Assembly (NCBI GenBank): GCA_017475785.1
Contig: JAFVEX010000095.1
Span: forward strand, 1-6,887
Length of the DNA: 6,887 nt
Reading direction: 5' to 3'
Origin: Eubacterium sp.
GTDB lineage: Bacteria > Bacillota_A > Clostridia > Lachnospirales > Lachnospiraceae
The translations under genes were made by a program, and so were the position numbers. Below the pieces are notes generated by a model. That model searched no databases and was not told where the DNA came from. It worked only from the letters and a program-made list of their open reading frames with translations. Below, piece after piece: positions 1 through 5,522 of the stretch (position 1 is its first letter; every line of letters starts with the position of its first letter).

Positions 1-9
1 AGTGAACCT

Positions 10-29
10 CACACGACTTAAGTCGCGTG
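10..29 (-). repeat. Right-end palindrome of the IS
   Basis: An imperfect palindrome with arms 10-18 and 21-29, a single A·C mismatch (13/26) and a TA loop. The core GACTTAAGTC is perfect. It lies just beyond the tnpB stop and matches the palindrome at 2060-2079 at 16 of 20 positions. That supports a role as the right-end hairpin recognised by TnpA. A smaller GTGA-acc-TCAC hairpin at 2-12 overlaps its outer side. Confidence 0.7.
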
Positions 30-37
30 CTTCCTGA

Positions 38-53
38 TGCGGCTTACGCCGCA
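38..53 (-). other. Hairpin holding the tnpB stop codon
   Basis: A perfect 6-bp G+C-rich stem (TGCGGC at 38-43, GCCGCA at 48-53) closes a 4-base loop at 44-47. The TAA stop of tnpB (44-46, minus strand) lies in that loop. With the palindrome at 10-29 it makes a two-hairpin end, which could act in the DNA (TnpA recognition), in an RNA (guide-RNA scaffold) or as a transcription stop. No T-tract follows it directly, so a simple intrinsic terminator is less likely. Confidence 0.5.
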
Positions 54-1483
54 GGCTGCTTTAGACAGCCGGACCTGGTTCCCCGGCGGTTCGCCTCACT
101 GCTTAGCTTTGCTTCTTCTGATCTTGAAGCATCACCACACAAAAGGTATCCTCCGGAAGAACTGCCTGTGTCCGTACCTTCTCTCATGACCCGGTTAAGT
201 TTTACCAGATCGGCCCAGACACTGGAGGTTCTGCGCTGTACTCCCGGAACTTCTGCCGCAAGCACAGACCACTCCGTCTCCGGAATGGATTTTTGTAATT
301 CTCTGATATAGTATCTTGCCCCGATGTTATATGACGCCGAGAGATCACAGTTATAATGCCTCCCATTCTGAAATACTGCCAGGCTGTGATTTCCCTTATC
401 ACGCTCCAGTCTGCCGCTTCCGTCATAAGCCAGTGCGCTGGTTTCCCATGGACAAATCCTCGAAATACGGATCCCTGACCGGTGCGCCTGATGCTCTGCC
501 ACAGCCTGTACCCTTCTCTTTTTCCACATGTGCAGCTTCTGTTTGTTCTTCCCGGACCGCTTCCCCTTCATCTCCAGGTATTCGAAGACGATCACATCCG
601 CGTCATGCGCTCTTGCAAATGCAACGATGGCGGATGCTGTCCTGACTGCGATCTGGTCATTCAGCCTCTTTGCGTACGCCCAGAAGCCTGTTACGCTCTT
701 AGAACCGTGTTCTCTCTGTTTCTTCCGCACACGGTTCAGCACATGGTACAAACGGTCTTTTTCAGCCGGGAAGCTGATGAACTTCCTCGCGGCGACAGTT
801 CCGTCTGCTGTCATGATGCTGCAGACCGCATCCGTATTGATCCCCAGATCAACAGCACAGATCCTGCTCTGTTCCACAGAGGTGCTGCTGAGCCTTACAT
901 TCTCCTCAAACGCAAACTGCAGGTAGTACTTCTTATACCGCTTTACCAGTACAGGGGATTTTTCCTTCACGCCTGTCCAGTGCCTGCGGATATAGTCCAG
1001 ATCTGTTTTCCTCAGGAGCACTTTCTGCCAGATCCAGTCTTTCCCGGTATACAGCTTCAGGTATACGCCATCCTCTTTTTTCCGGTACATGTTGTCCCGG
1101 TAGAAAACCGGCATATAGTGGCCGGTATCGCGTTGCGAAATTCTTTCCGGGCATTTTCCGGATATCTGCAGCTTCCGCTTCTGTGTATGCGAGGACGAAA
1201 CCAACCCCATCACATGCTGCAGGACGGCGCGTCTCAGGTAGGACGGCATCTTCGGAAATGCAGCGTCAAAAGCATATTTTGCCAGATTTTTCTTTGTTCC
1301 GTGGATCAGTTTCTCCGCAGCATTGAAGCGGAGTTTCTCCTGCCCGATCATAGAAAGACTGCTCCACTCCTCATCGATCACGGGCAGAAGCAAGGAAACG
1401 GCAGACCGGCAGATCTCCATTGTCTGCTTCAGCGGCTTATGAGGTTTCAGGATCTCCACTTTGTATGAAGATATCACTTTCAC
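44..1483 (-). CDS. tnpB: TnpB family RNA-guided nuclease (IS200/IS605), variant without zinc ribbon
   Basis: A 479-residue TnpB. The N-terminal half (about 1-205) is the wedge/REC-like part. The RuvC-like nuclease follows: motif I CAVDLGINTDAV with Asp212, motif II VIVFEYLEMKGK with Glu301, motif III YNCDLSASYNIGAR with Asp380. In most TnpBs a four-Cys zinc ribbon lies between motifs II and III. Here the matching stretch (about 344-379) has only Cys344 and Cys379, with LAYDG where a CxxC is expected. By analogy with studied TnpBs it would cut DNA guided by an RNA from the IS right end, helping the IS persist. The start is GTG at 1483, with GGGAGG at 1491-1496 seven bases upstream. The GTGA overlap with the tnpA stop suggests translational coupling. 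The tail after about 435 overlaps the putative guide RNA. Family assignment is firm; nuclease activity is inferred. Confidence 0.9.
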   Translation of the reverse strand: MKVISSYKVEILKPHKPLKQTMEICRSAVSLLLPVIDEEWSSLSMIGQEKLRFNAAEKLIHGTKKNLAKYAFDAAFPKMPSYLRRAVLQHVMGLVSSSHTQKRKLQISGKCPERISQRDTGHYMPVFYRDNMYRKKEDGVYLKLYTGKDWIWQKVLLRKTDLDYIRRHWTGVKEKSPVLVKRYKKYYLQFAFEENVRLSSTSVEQSRICAVDLGINTDAVCSIMTADGTVAARKFISFPAEKDRLYHVLNRVRKKQREHGSKSVTGFWAYAKRLNDQIAVRTASAIVAFARAHDADVIVFEYLEMKGKRSGKNKQKLHMWKKRRVQAVAEHQAHRSGIRISRICPWETSALAYDGSGRLERDKGNHSLAVFQNGRHYNCDLSASYNIGARYYIRELQKSIPETEWSVLAAEVPGVQRRTSSVWADLVKLNRVMREGTDTGSSSGGYLLCGDASRSEEAKLSSEANRRGTRSGCLKQPAA

Positions 1484-1980
1484 TTAAGCACCTCCCTGTG
1501 ATACGCCTGCAGGCGTTCCAGATCCTTCGGCGGACGCCCTCTGCCTCCCCATGCTTTCTCCTTCTGACTCTCGATATACTGCTCGACCTGCTCCCTGCTT
1601 CTGTCACTTACGGTGACCGCACAGTAAGACGGGTTCCACAGATGGCCGCCCCACAGTTTCTGCTTCATCTCCGGATGCAGCAGAAACAGCTTCCGTGCCA
1701 GCCCTCCCTTCATGATCTTGATCATATCCGGAATGAAGAAATGTGGCTTCGCATCTATGAGAAGATGTACATGATCCGGCATCACCTCCATGGCAGGGAT
1801 TTGAAATCCGTATTCCTCCGCCAGTTCATAGAGAAGCCGCTTGCAGTCCACATCCACTCCGTCTGTGAGGACATTTCTCCTGTACTTTGTGCACCAGACG
1901 ATATGATACTGAAGGGAATATACGTAACCACGACCATAGGATAAATTATTATTATCTATAAAATAAATCTCTTTTTCCAT
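1480..1980 (-). CDS. tnpA: IS200/IS605 TnpA, HUH/Y1 transposase
   Basis: A 166-residue REP-like Y1 transposase that cuts and joins single-stranded DNA at the IS hairpin ends. Visible motifs, numbered from the ATG at 1980: family-typical N-terminal GRGYVYSLQYHIVWCTKYRR (about 17-36), the metal-binding HUH motif as HVH at 70-72 within MPDHVHLLID, GGHLWNPSY near 111-119, and the expected catalytic Tyr at 135 in VEQYIESQ. The open frame extends 11 codons further to a GTG at 2013. The ATG at 1980 fits the family better, because those 11 codons lie over the promoter. No clear ribosome binding site precedes the ATG. The gene ends in TGA at 1480-1482, overlapping the tnpB GTG by four bases. Length and motifs look intact. 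Confidence 0.92.
   Translation of the reverse strand: MEKEIYFIDNNNLSYGRGYVYSLQYHIVWCTKYRRNVLTDGVDVDCKRLLYELAEEYGFQIPAMEVMPDHVHLLIDAKPHFFIPDMIKIMKGGLARKLFLLHPEMKQKLWGGHLWNPSYCAVTVSDRSREQVEQYIESQKEKAWGGRGRPPKDLERLQAYHREVLK
1491..1496 (-). promoter_or_regulatory. Ribosome binding site of tnpB
   Basis: GGGAGG on the minus strand, seven bases before the GTG at 1483 and inside the last tnpA codons. It supports the GTG start and independent or coupled initiation of tnpB. Confidence 0.7.
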
Positions 1981-1986
1981 ATGAAT

Positions 1987-2015
1987 ATTGTACCATACGA
2001 AAAAAGAGATCACAA
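1987..2015 (-). promoter_or_regulatory. Predicted tnpA promoter, extended -10
   Basis: On the minus strand, TTGTGA (2010-2015, 4 of 6 to consensus) and TACAAT (1987-1992) are separated by exactly 17 bases. TGG just before TACAAT gives an extended -10. Transcription would start about 7 bases downstream, at or next to the A of the tnpA ATG at 1980. Confidence 0.55.
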
Positions 2016-2023
2016 GAAAAAGC

Positions 2024-2037
2024 AGAACATTTGTTCT
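2024..2037. other. Small hairpin between IS left end and tnpA
   Basis: AGAACA (2024-2029) and TGTTCT (2032-2037) form a perfect 6-bp stem with a 2-base loop, flanked by A-rich and T-rich runs on both strands. It lies just upstream of the predicted tnpA -35. It could be a weak terminator that shields tnpA from outside transcription, as is known for IS200, or a left-end structure. The stem is weak. Confidence 0.35.
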
Positions 2038-2055
2038 TTTTGTTTCGATTTCCGG

Positions 2056-2310
2056 CTAACTCACGACTGAAGTCACGAGAATGCGCCGGTTATTTTTCAA
2101 ATTGATAATAATCCATTCTTTTTCCCGTAATCTGTCTGCGATTTGCGTAACAAACACGGTTTTCCCGCAGCCCCGCACACCGGTTATCAAATTGATTGAA
2201 TTAACAGGCCTTTCCTGTGAAAACTCGCTGATAATACGTTCTGCCTGCGCGGTTCGCTCAATCATTTCCAGCGGCGGCTGTCCGAACACCAACGTATACG
2301 GATTTTGCAT
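2056..2310 (-). pseudogene. P-loop ATPase, N-terminal fragment interrupted by the IS
   Basis: The first ~75 codons of an ATP-binding protein (AAA/archaeal-type ATPase style) with a clear Walker A, GVRGCGKT at residues 44-51, after the strand NLI. The N-terminal NPYTLVFGQPP followed by an ERIISEF-type helix matches a group of Clostridia ATPases that I recognise by pattern only. The gene has a strong start: ATG at 2310 with AGGAGGT at 2316-2322. After WIIINL (residues 67-71) the reading frame enters IS sequence; its last ~10 codons lie in the left-end palindrome, and it ends at TAG 2056-2058. Walker B and everything after it is missing here. The other half may lie beyond base 1, on the far side of the IS, or may have been deleted. 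As it stands the product cannot be a working ATPase. Confidence 0.8.
2060..2079 (-). repeat. Left-end palindrome of the IS
   Basis: An imperfect palindrome with outer CTC/GAG, inner GACT/AGTC, a 2x2 AC/AC internal mismatch and a GA loop. It shares 16 of 20 bases with the palindrome at 10-29. It marks the IS end inside the ATPase gene and would be the left-end hairpin bound by TnpA. Confidence 0.7.
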
Positions 2311-2323
2311 TTTGGACCTCCTG

Positions 2324-2388
2324 TTTTACTGTATTTTTACTGTTCTATATTTTTTACTGTCTTATATATTTTGCTGCGTTTTTACTGT
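2324..2388 (-). repeat. Four direct copies of ACAGTAAAA upstream of the ATPase gene
   Basis: The 9-mer TTTTACTGT (ACAGTAAAA on the minus strand) occurs exactly at 2324-2332, 2335-2343, 2352-2360 and 2380-2388, in one orientation. Start-to-start distances are 11, 17 and 28. The copy nearest the gene abuts its ribosome binding site. The spacing 11/17/28 puts some copies on the same helix face. They may be operator sites for a regulator of the ATPase gene or of the divergent glutamate-synthase-like gene. A possible minus-strand promoter (TTGAAG at 2391-2396, CAAAAT 17 bases later) overlaps them but is weak. Confidence 0.5.
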
Positions 2389-2407
2389 CGCTTCAATTAA
2401 AGTATCC

Positions 2408-2416
2408 TGTTATAAT
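2408..2416 (+). promoter_or_regulatory. Extended -10 promoter of the glutamate-synthase-like gene
   Basis: TGTTATAAT: a perfect TATAAT at 2411-2416 preceded by TGn. No good -35 is visible at the right distance (TCGCTT at 2388-2393 with a 17-base gap). Transcription would start near 2423, leaving a leader of about 62 bases with no recognisable riboswitch. Confidence 0.55.
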
Positions 2417-2469
2417 GAATTTAAATAACGTACTTGCTTAAGAGACAGTTTCCATTCCGGCATCTCAAC

Positions 2470-2475
2470 AGGAGG
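2470..2475 (+). promoter_or_regulatory. Ribosome binding site deciding the start at 2485
   Basis: A perfect AGGAGG nine bases before the ATG at 2485. It rules out the longer open frame that begins at 2434 and the out-of-frame ATG at 2480. Confidence 0.8.
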
Positions 2476-2484
2476 TTATATGTT

Positions 2485-3741
2485 ATGAAGGATACAAAAC
2501 CCGCACCGGGATATGATTCCGAATTAACGCGCGACGACCCGGAAGCGCGCTATATGAAAGAAATCCATGAAATGGCCGTCTCCGGTGAATCCATCCACGC
2601 GGCGATGGGCACGCAGCTTCCGCTGCCGAAGTGGGAAGACATTCTGCTTCTTGGCGCGCAGCTCGATCCCGCCCCCCTGAATGACGGCGACCCGGTCAGC
2701 ACACAGACGATTATCGGGAAGCATGCAAAGAAACCGATGGTCCTCGAGAGTCCGGTCTATATCTCCCACATGTCCTTTGGCGCGCTGTCAAAAGAGATCA
2801 AAATCGCGCTGGCAAAAGGTTCCGCAATGGCAGAGACAGCCATGTGCAGCGGCGAGGGAGGCATTCTTCCGGAGGAGAAAGCTGCTGCCTATAAATATAT
2901 TTTCGAATATATTCCAAACAGATACAGTGTCACGGATGAAAATCTGCGCACATCCGACGCGATTGAGATCAAAATCGGCCAGGGCACAAAACCCGGAATG
3001 GGCGGACATCTGCCCGGCAGCAAAGTGACGCCGGAAATTGCAGCTGTCAGGGAAAAGCCCGTGGGGGAAGACGTACAGAGCCCCAGCAAGTTTCCGGAGA
3101 TCAATACGAAAGAAGATCTGAAAGAAATGGTCGATATGCTGCGGGATCGCTCGGACGGACGCCCGGTCGGCATCAAAATTGCGGCGGGCAACATCGAGCA
3201 GGATCTGGCGTGGTGCGTATTCGCTGAGCCGGACTTTATCACGATCGACGGACGCGGCGGCGCAACCGGTTCCAGCCCGTATTTCCTGCGGGAGGCAACT
3301 TCGGTTCCGACCATTTACGCGCTGTCCCGCGCGCGCAAATATCTGGATTCCGTTCATTCTGATATTGCGCTGGTCATCACCGGAGGCTTGCGGATATCCG
3401 CGGACTTCGCGAAAGCACTGGCTATGGGAGCTGATGCAGTCGCGGTTGCGAGCGGCGCGCTGATCGCCGCTGCCTGCCAGCAGTACCGGATCTGCGGAAC
3501 CGGCTACTGTCCGGTCGGCATTGCCACACAGAATCCCATGCTCCGCAAGCGTCTGAAAATTGATGAGACAGCACAGCGGGTTGCCAACTACCTGATTGTT
3601 TCGACGGAAGAACTGAAAATGTTCGCCCGGATCTCAGGCGTTGCGGATGTGCATCAGCTGACATACGGGAATCTGATCACAACAGATGAAGCGATTGCAA
3701 AGTATACCGGTATCGTACACGCCGGTGCCTCAAAACTATAA
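2485..3741 (+). CDS. FMN-binding glutamate synthase-type domain protein (stand-alone)
   Basis: A 418-residue protein of the glutamate synthase central/FMN domain family (COG0069 type). That TIM-barrel normally reduces 2-iminoglutarate to glutamate with FMN and a 3Fe-4S cluster. Visible marks: MSFGALS at 96-102, CSGEGG at 121-126, KIGQGTKPGMGGHLPG at 163-178, IDGRGGATGSSP at 254-265 (phosphate/FMN binding), GGLRISADFAKALAMGADAV from about 301, and Cys331/337/342 spaced C-X5-C-X4-C before PVGIATQ, the cluster motif of GltS. It has no N-terminal glutamine amidotransferase, no ferredoxin domain and no C-terminal GXGXG domain. Ammonia or another amine, plus an external electron donor, would therefore be needed. 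The true substrate is uncertain; related stand-alone proteins are often annotated only as glutamate synthase-related. It is a single-gene unit with its own promoter and terminator. Confidence 0.88.
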   Translation: MKDTKPAPGYDSELTRDDPEARYMKEIHEMAVSGESIHAAMGTQLPLPKWEDILLLGAQLDPAPLNDGDPVSTQTIIGKHAKKPMVLESPVYISHMSFGALSKEIKIALAKGSAMAETAMCSGEGGILPEEKAAAYKYIFEYIPNRYSVTDENLRTSDAIEIKIGQGTKPGMGGHLPGSKVTPEIAAVREKPVGEDVQSPSKFPEINTKEDLKEMVDMLRDRSDGRPVGIKIAAGNIEQDLAWCVFAEPDFITIDGRGGATGSSPYFLREATSVPTIYALSRARKYLDSVHSDIALVITGGLRISADFAKALAMGADAVAVASGALIAAACQQYRICGTGYCPVGIATQNPMLRKRLKIDETAQRVANYLIVSTEELKMFARISGVADVHQLTYGNLITTDEAIAKYTGIVHAGASKL

Positions 3742-4605
3742 TTATTTCCATGATGGACAAAAGTGGCAGTTTTGCATAATGCAGAACTGCCGCTTTTCCT
3801 ATTTAGTATCTGCTCAACAACACACCAGCCGTCGTAATTATTTTCCTCGAGTGCCTTGTAAAGCGCCGCAAAGTCGATCGTACCCTTCCCCGGCTCCACC
3901 ATGATATTTTCTGTCACTGCTTTTGCAAAGGACCATCCGTTCTTGTCCATCTCGGCCTTAACGCCAAGATCGCAGTCTTTCAGATGGATGTACGGAATGC
4001 GGTCCGCATGCTTTTTGTAGAAGCTGATCGGCTCTCCGCCGCCGTATACATGATGGCCTGTGTCAAAGCAGAGATCAACGGTTGTATCCGCAAGAAAACG
4101 TTCAATTTCTTCTTCTGTCTCTACATGACAATCGACATGCGGGTGGAATACTCCCCACAGGCCATACGATGCGACATGATCTGCGCAGCGCTGAACATTT
4201 TTGCAGTAGGTGTTCCATTCCTCATCAGAGAGCTGACGTGGCATGACATCAACGCCGGTTTCCAGATCAGTATACATCGGAGGAAGGAGTACGATATATT
4301 TTGTCTCCGAAAACTGCCCGAGAAGCGCTGCAATATCATCAATTGTTGCAAAAACATTTTTAACTGACTCCTCATCGAGGAAATTTCCGCCCACTGTTCC
4401 CCCGACCAACGCCAGACCGCGTGCCTCCAGAGCATTTTTCAGGATACCCGCATCTGTCGGAAAATATCCCCACGGACCGAGTTCAACTCCGTCATACCCT
4501 GCCACCTTCATCTCATCCATACACCGATACCACAGCGTCTGTTTTTCATGATTCGGGAACCATACCCCCCCATGAATCCGGCGCAATACCCGTTCTGATA
4601 GCCAT
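3654..4605 (-). pseudogene. Xylose-isomerase-like TIM-barrel isomerase/epimerase, frameshifted and 3'-truncated
   Basis: This is a relic of a sugar phosphate isomerase/epimerase family gene (IolE/IolI-like TIM barrel), the sort that acts on inositol or keto-sugar intermediates. The natural start is ATG at 4605 with AAAGGGG just upstream, giving MAIRTGIAPDSWG. A run of seven G (4565-4571, minus strand) then shifts the frame. With six G it would continue as VWFPNHEKQ, the expected family sequence, whose long frame is open from 4586. Barrel motifs follow: VELGPWGYFPTD, VFHPHVDCHVET, LCFDTGHHVYGGGEP, IPYIHLKD and YDGWCVVEQ. The candidate metal ligands Asp, His and the last Glu are present. After VVEQ (3810) similarity stops. 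The frame then runs through the terminator hairpin and antisense into the glutamate-synthase-like gene, to a stop at 3654. The last ~30-40 residues are lost. It lies 14 bases after the dehydrogenase relic, as in an operon. Confidence 0.8.
3759..3797. terminator. Long hairpin terminator after the glutamate-synthase-like gene
   Basis: An 18-bp stem (3759-3776 with 3780-3797; two G·T wobbles in the plus-strand RNA) closes a TAA loop. The stem begins AAAAG and ends CTTTT, so each strand's transcript ends in a U-run. It starts 17 bases after the stop at 3741. This is a strong Rho-independent terminator for the plus-strand gene and could act on minus-strand transcripts too. Confidence 0.85.
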
Positions 4606-4619
4606 ATCTTTCCCCTTTC

Positions 4620-4837
4620 TCAATCATAAAATGCCGGCTTTTCCTCTGTCTCAATAGACTCTATTGCACCTGTTTCCTGTGCTTTAACCAATGCATCTGC
4701 CGTAACTGCCGCAAGATATCCGTCCCATGCGTTCGGTCCGGTTACAATACCTTCTTTTGCACAGTTTACCCACTCTTGCAGTTCCGCATCGTATCCATTG
4801 TGACTTCCTTTTTATAATTGATCATGCTCTTTCCCTC
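4620..4837 (-). pseudogene. Gfo/Idh/MocA-family dehydrogenase, C-terminal remnant
   Basis: Too decayed to form a long open frame, this stretch encodes the last ~70 residues of an NAD(P)-dependent Gfo/Idh/MocA oxidoreductase (inositol or sugar dehydrogenase type). The frame reads NGYDAELQEWVNCAKEG, then GPNAWDGYLAAVTADALVKA and ends KPAFYD with TGA at 4620-4622. Upstream in that frame is TAA, at a run of five A (4809-4813 on the plus strand). One more A would extend it as GKSMINYKKGSHNGYD back to the stop codon of the next gene at 4838. The Rossmann domain and catalytic part are absent. So the 5' part was deleted up to the YczE-like gene and the rest is drifting. The gene most likely was co-transcribed with the TIM-barrel isomerase downstream. 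Confidence 0.7.
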
Positions 4838-5518
4838 TCATTTTACATGCAGCCGGTTCCAGATCCGGTTGTAAAGTTTAATGATATTCCCGATCAGCAC
4901 AGCCGCGATGATACTGCCTTCTCGCACGCCCTTCAGTCCGCCCAGGAACAGCAGGCCAAGCACAGCAGAAATCACGATGTACAGCACATCAAAAAATATT
5001 TTGATATTCTCATACCGCAGTCCCGTCACCGTACTGATCGCGCGGTTCATAGCCTCTCCTGGCAGCATTGCCACATTTCCCTTAAACTGGATCCAGAGGC
5101 CCAGCCCAAGAATAAAGCAGCTGATAATCATACACAGAAACTGCATCGGATATGTGTCTACAACAAGGCCGTCAATCAGCCTGCAGGAAAAGTTCGTCAT
5201 GTACCCGTAGGCAAATGCAAGAACCGTCTGAATTACAATTTCAACTGGATTACATTTTTTACGCAGCAGCGCGATCTGAACGCCGATCTGGATGACGCTC
5301 CAGAGATTCAGCCAGCCGCCGAATGTCAGGAGGCTGCTGATCAGTGAAACGGAGTACGGAACAGACGCCACCGGCGACGTCCCCAGCCCGGCTTTTGTCG
5401 AGAATGCCACGCCCATCGCAGCGATAAACAGACCAATGATAAATAGCATATATCGCTGAATAAGGGAATTCCTTTTCGCTTCTGATTGTAGTGATTGTAG
5501 TTTCTTTTCTTCTTCCAA
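4838..5518 (-). CDS. YczE/YyaS/YitT-type integral membrane protein (DUF6198-like)
   Basis: A 226-residue membrane protein of unknown function. A charged N-terminus (1-20, with a LQSLQS repeat) is followed by about six hydrophobic segments near 22-41, 50-66, 71-86, 92-110, 126-144 and 170-215 (the last probably two). The stretch GVAFSTKAGLGTSPVASVPY at 36-55, GEAMNRAIS at 154-162 and the GLRYENIKIFFDV region from 166 are typical of the YczE/DUF6198 group. The start is TTG at 5518. AGAGG lies 8 bases upstream, inside the 3' end of the XRE gene, and only 4 bases separate that gene's stop from this start, so the two are surely co-transcribed and probably coupled. The regulator may control or sense this protein. 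No terminator follows; the dehydrogenase relic begins directly after its TGA. Substrate and role are not known. Confidence 0.8.
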   Translation of the reverse strand: MEEEKKLQSLQSEAKRNSLIQRYMLFIIGLFIAAMGVAFSTKAGLGTSPVASVPYSVSLISSLLTFGGWLNLWSVIQIGVQIALLRKKCNPVEIVIQTVLAFAYGYMTNFSCRLIDGLVVDTYPMQFLCMIISCFILGLGLWIQFKGNVAMLPGEAMNRAISTVTGLRYENIKIFFDVLYIVISAVLGLLFLGGLKGVREGSIIAAVLIGNIIKLYNRIWNRLHVK

Positions 5519-5522
5519 TTCT

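Larger units (their letters stand above)
10..200 (-). ncRNA. Putative reRNA/omegaRNA region at the tnpB 3' end
   Basis: TnpB proteins of IS200/IS605 elements work with a guide RNA made from the 3' part of tnpB and the right end. Its 3' guide segment comes from the flanking DNA. Here the last ~45 codons of tnpB are poorly conserved-looking, rich in Ser, Gly and Arg, and encode several hairpins: GGCG/CGCC at 85-95, TGCGGC/GCCGCA at 38-53 and the palindrome at 10-29. The limits are only a guess from position, and the guide would be read from sequence before base 1. No promoter or processing site is identified. Confidence 0.3.
10..2080 (-). mobile_element. IS200/IS605-family insertion sequence carrying tnpA and tnpB
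   Basis: This is a two-gene element of the IS200/IS605 type: a Y1 HUH transposase gene followed by a TnpB gene, both on the minus strand. Imperfect 20-bp palindromes at 10-29 and 2060-2079 agree at 16 of 20 positions. They sit where such elements carry their subterminal left-end and right-end hairpins. No terminal inverted repeats or target duplications are expected for this family, since it moves as single-stranded DNA. The left end (high coordinates) lies inside a P-loop ATPase gene. The exact cleavage points are not visible: the left boundary is probably between 2080 and about 2105, and the right boundary may lie just outside the window. Both genes are open and look intact. Confidence 0.85.

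Noticed and set aside
482..1468. Long plus-strand open frame of 328 codons antisense to tnpB
   Set aside because: It is the mirror of the tnpB coding frame, has no ribosome site and shows no domain; the minus strand has clear RuvC motifs.
2434..2484. Upstream 17-codon extension of the glutamate-synthase-like gene
   Set aside because: The AGGAGG at 2470-2475 would lie inside it, and it begins only about 11 bases after the predicted transcription start with no ribosome site.
2788..3357. Minus-strand open frame of 189 codons inside the glutamate-synthase-like gene
   Set aside because: Shadow of a strongly recognised plus-strand gene.
4727..5347. Plus-strand open frame of 206 codons opposite the YczE-like gene and dehydrogenase relic
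   Set aside because: Low-complexity, His/Gln-rich shadow; no start signal; the minus strand gives a coherent membrane protein.
5480..5500. Direct repeat of TGATTGTAG
   Set aside because: Two adjacent copies only, within the coding sequence (LQSLQS); no sign of a functional repeat.
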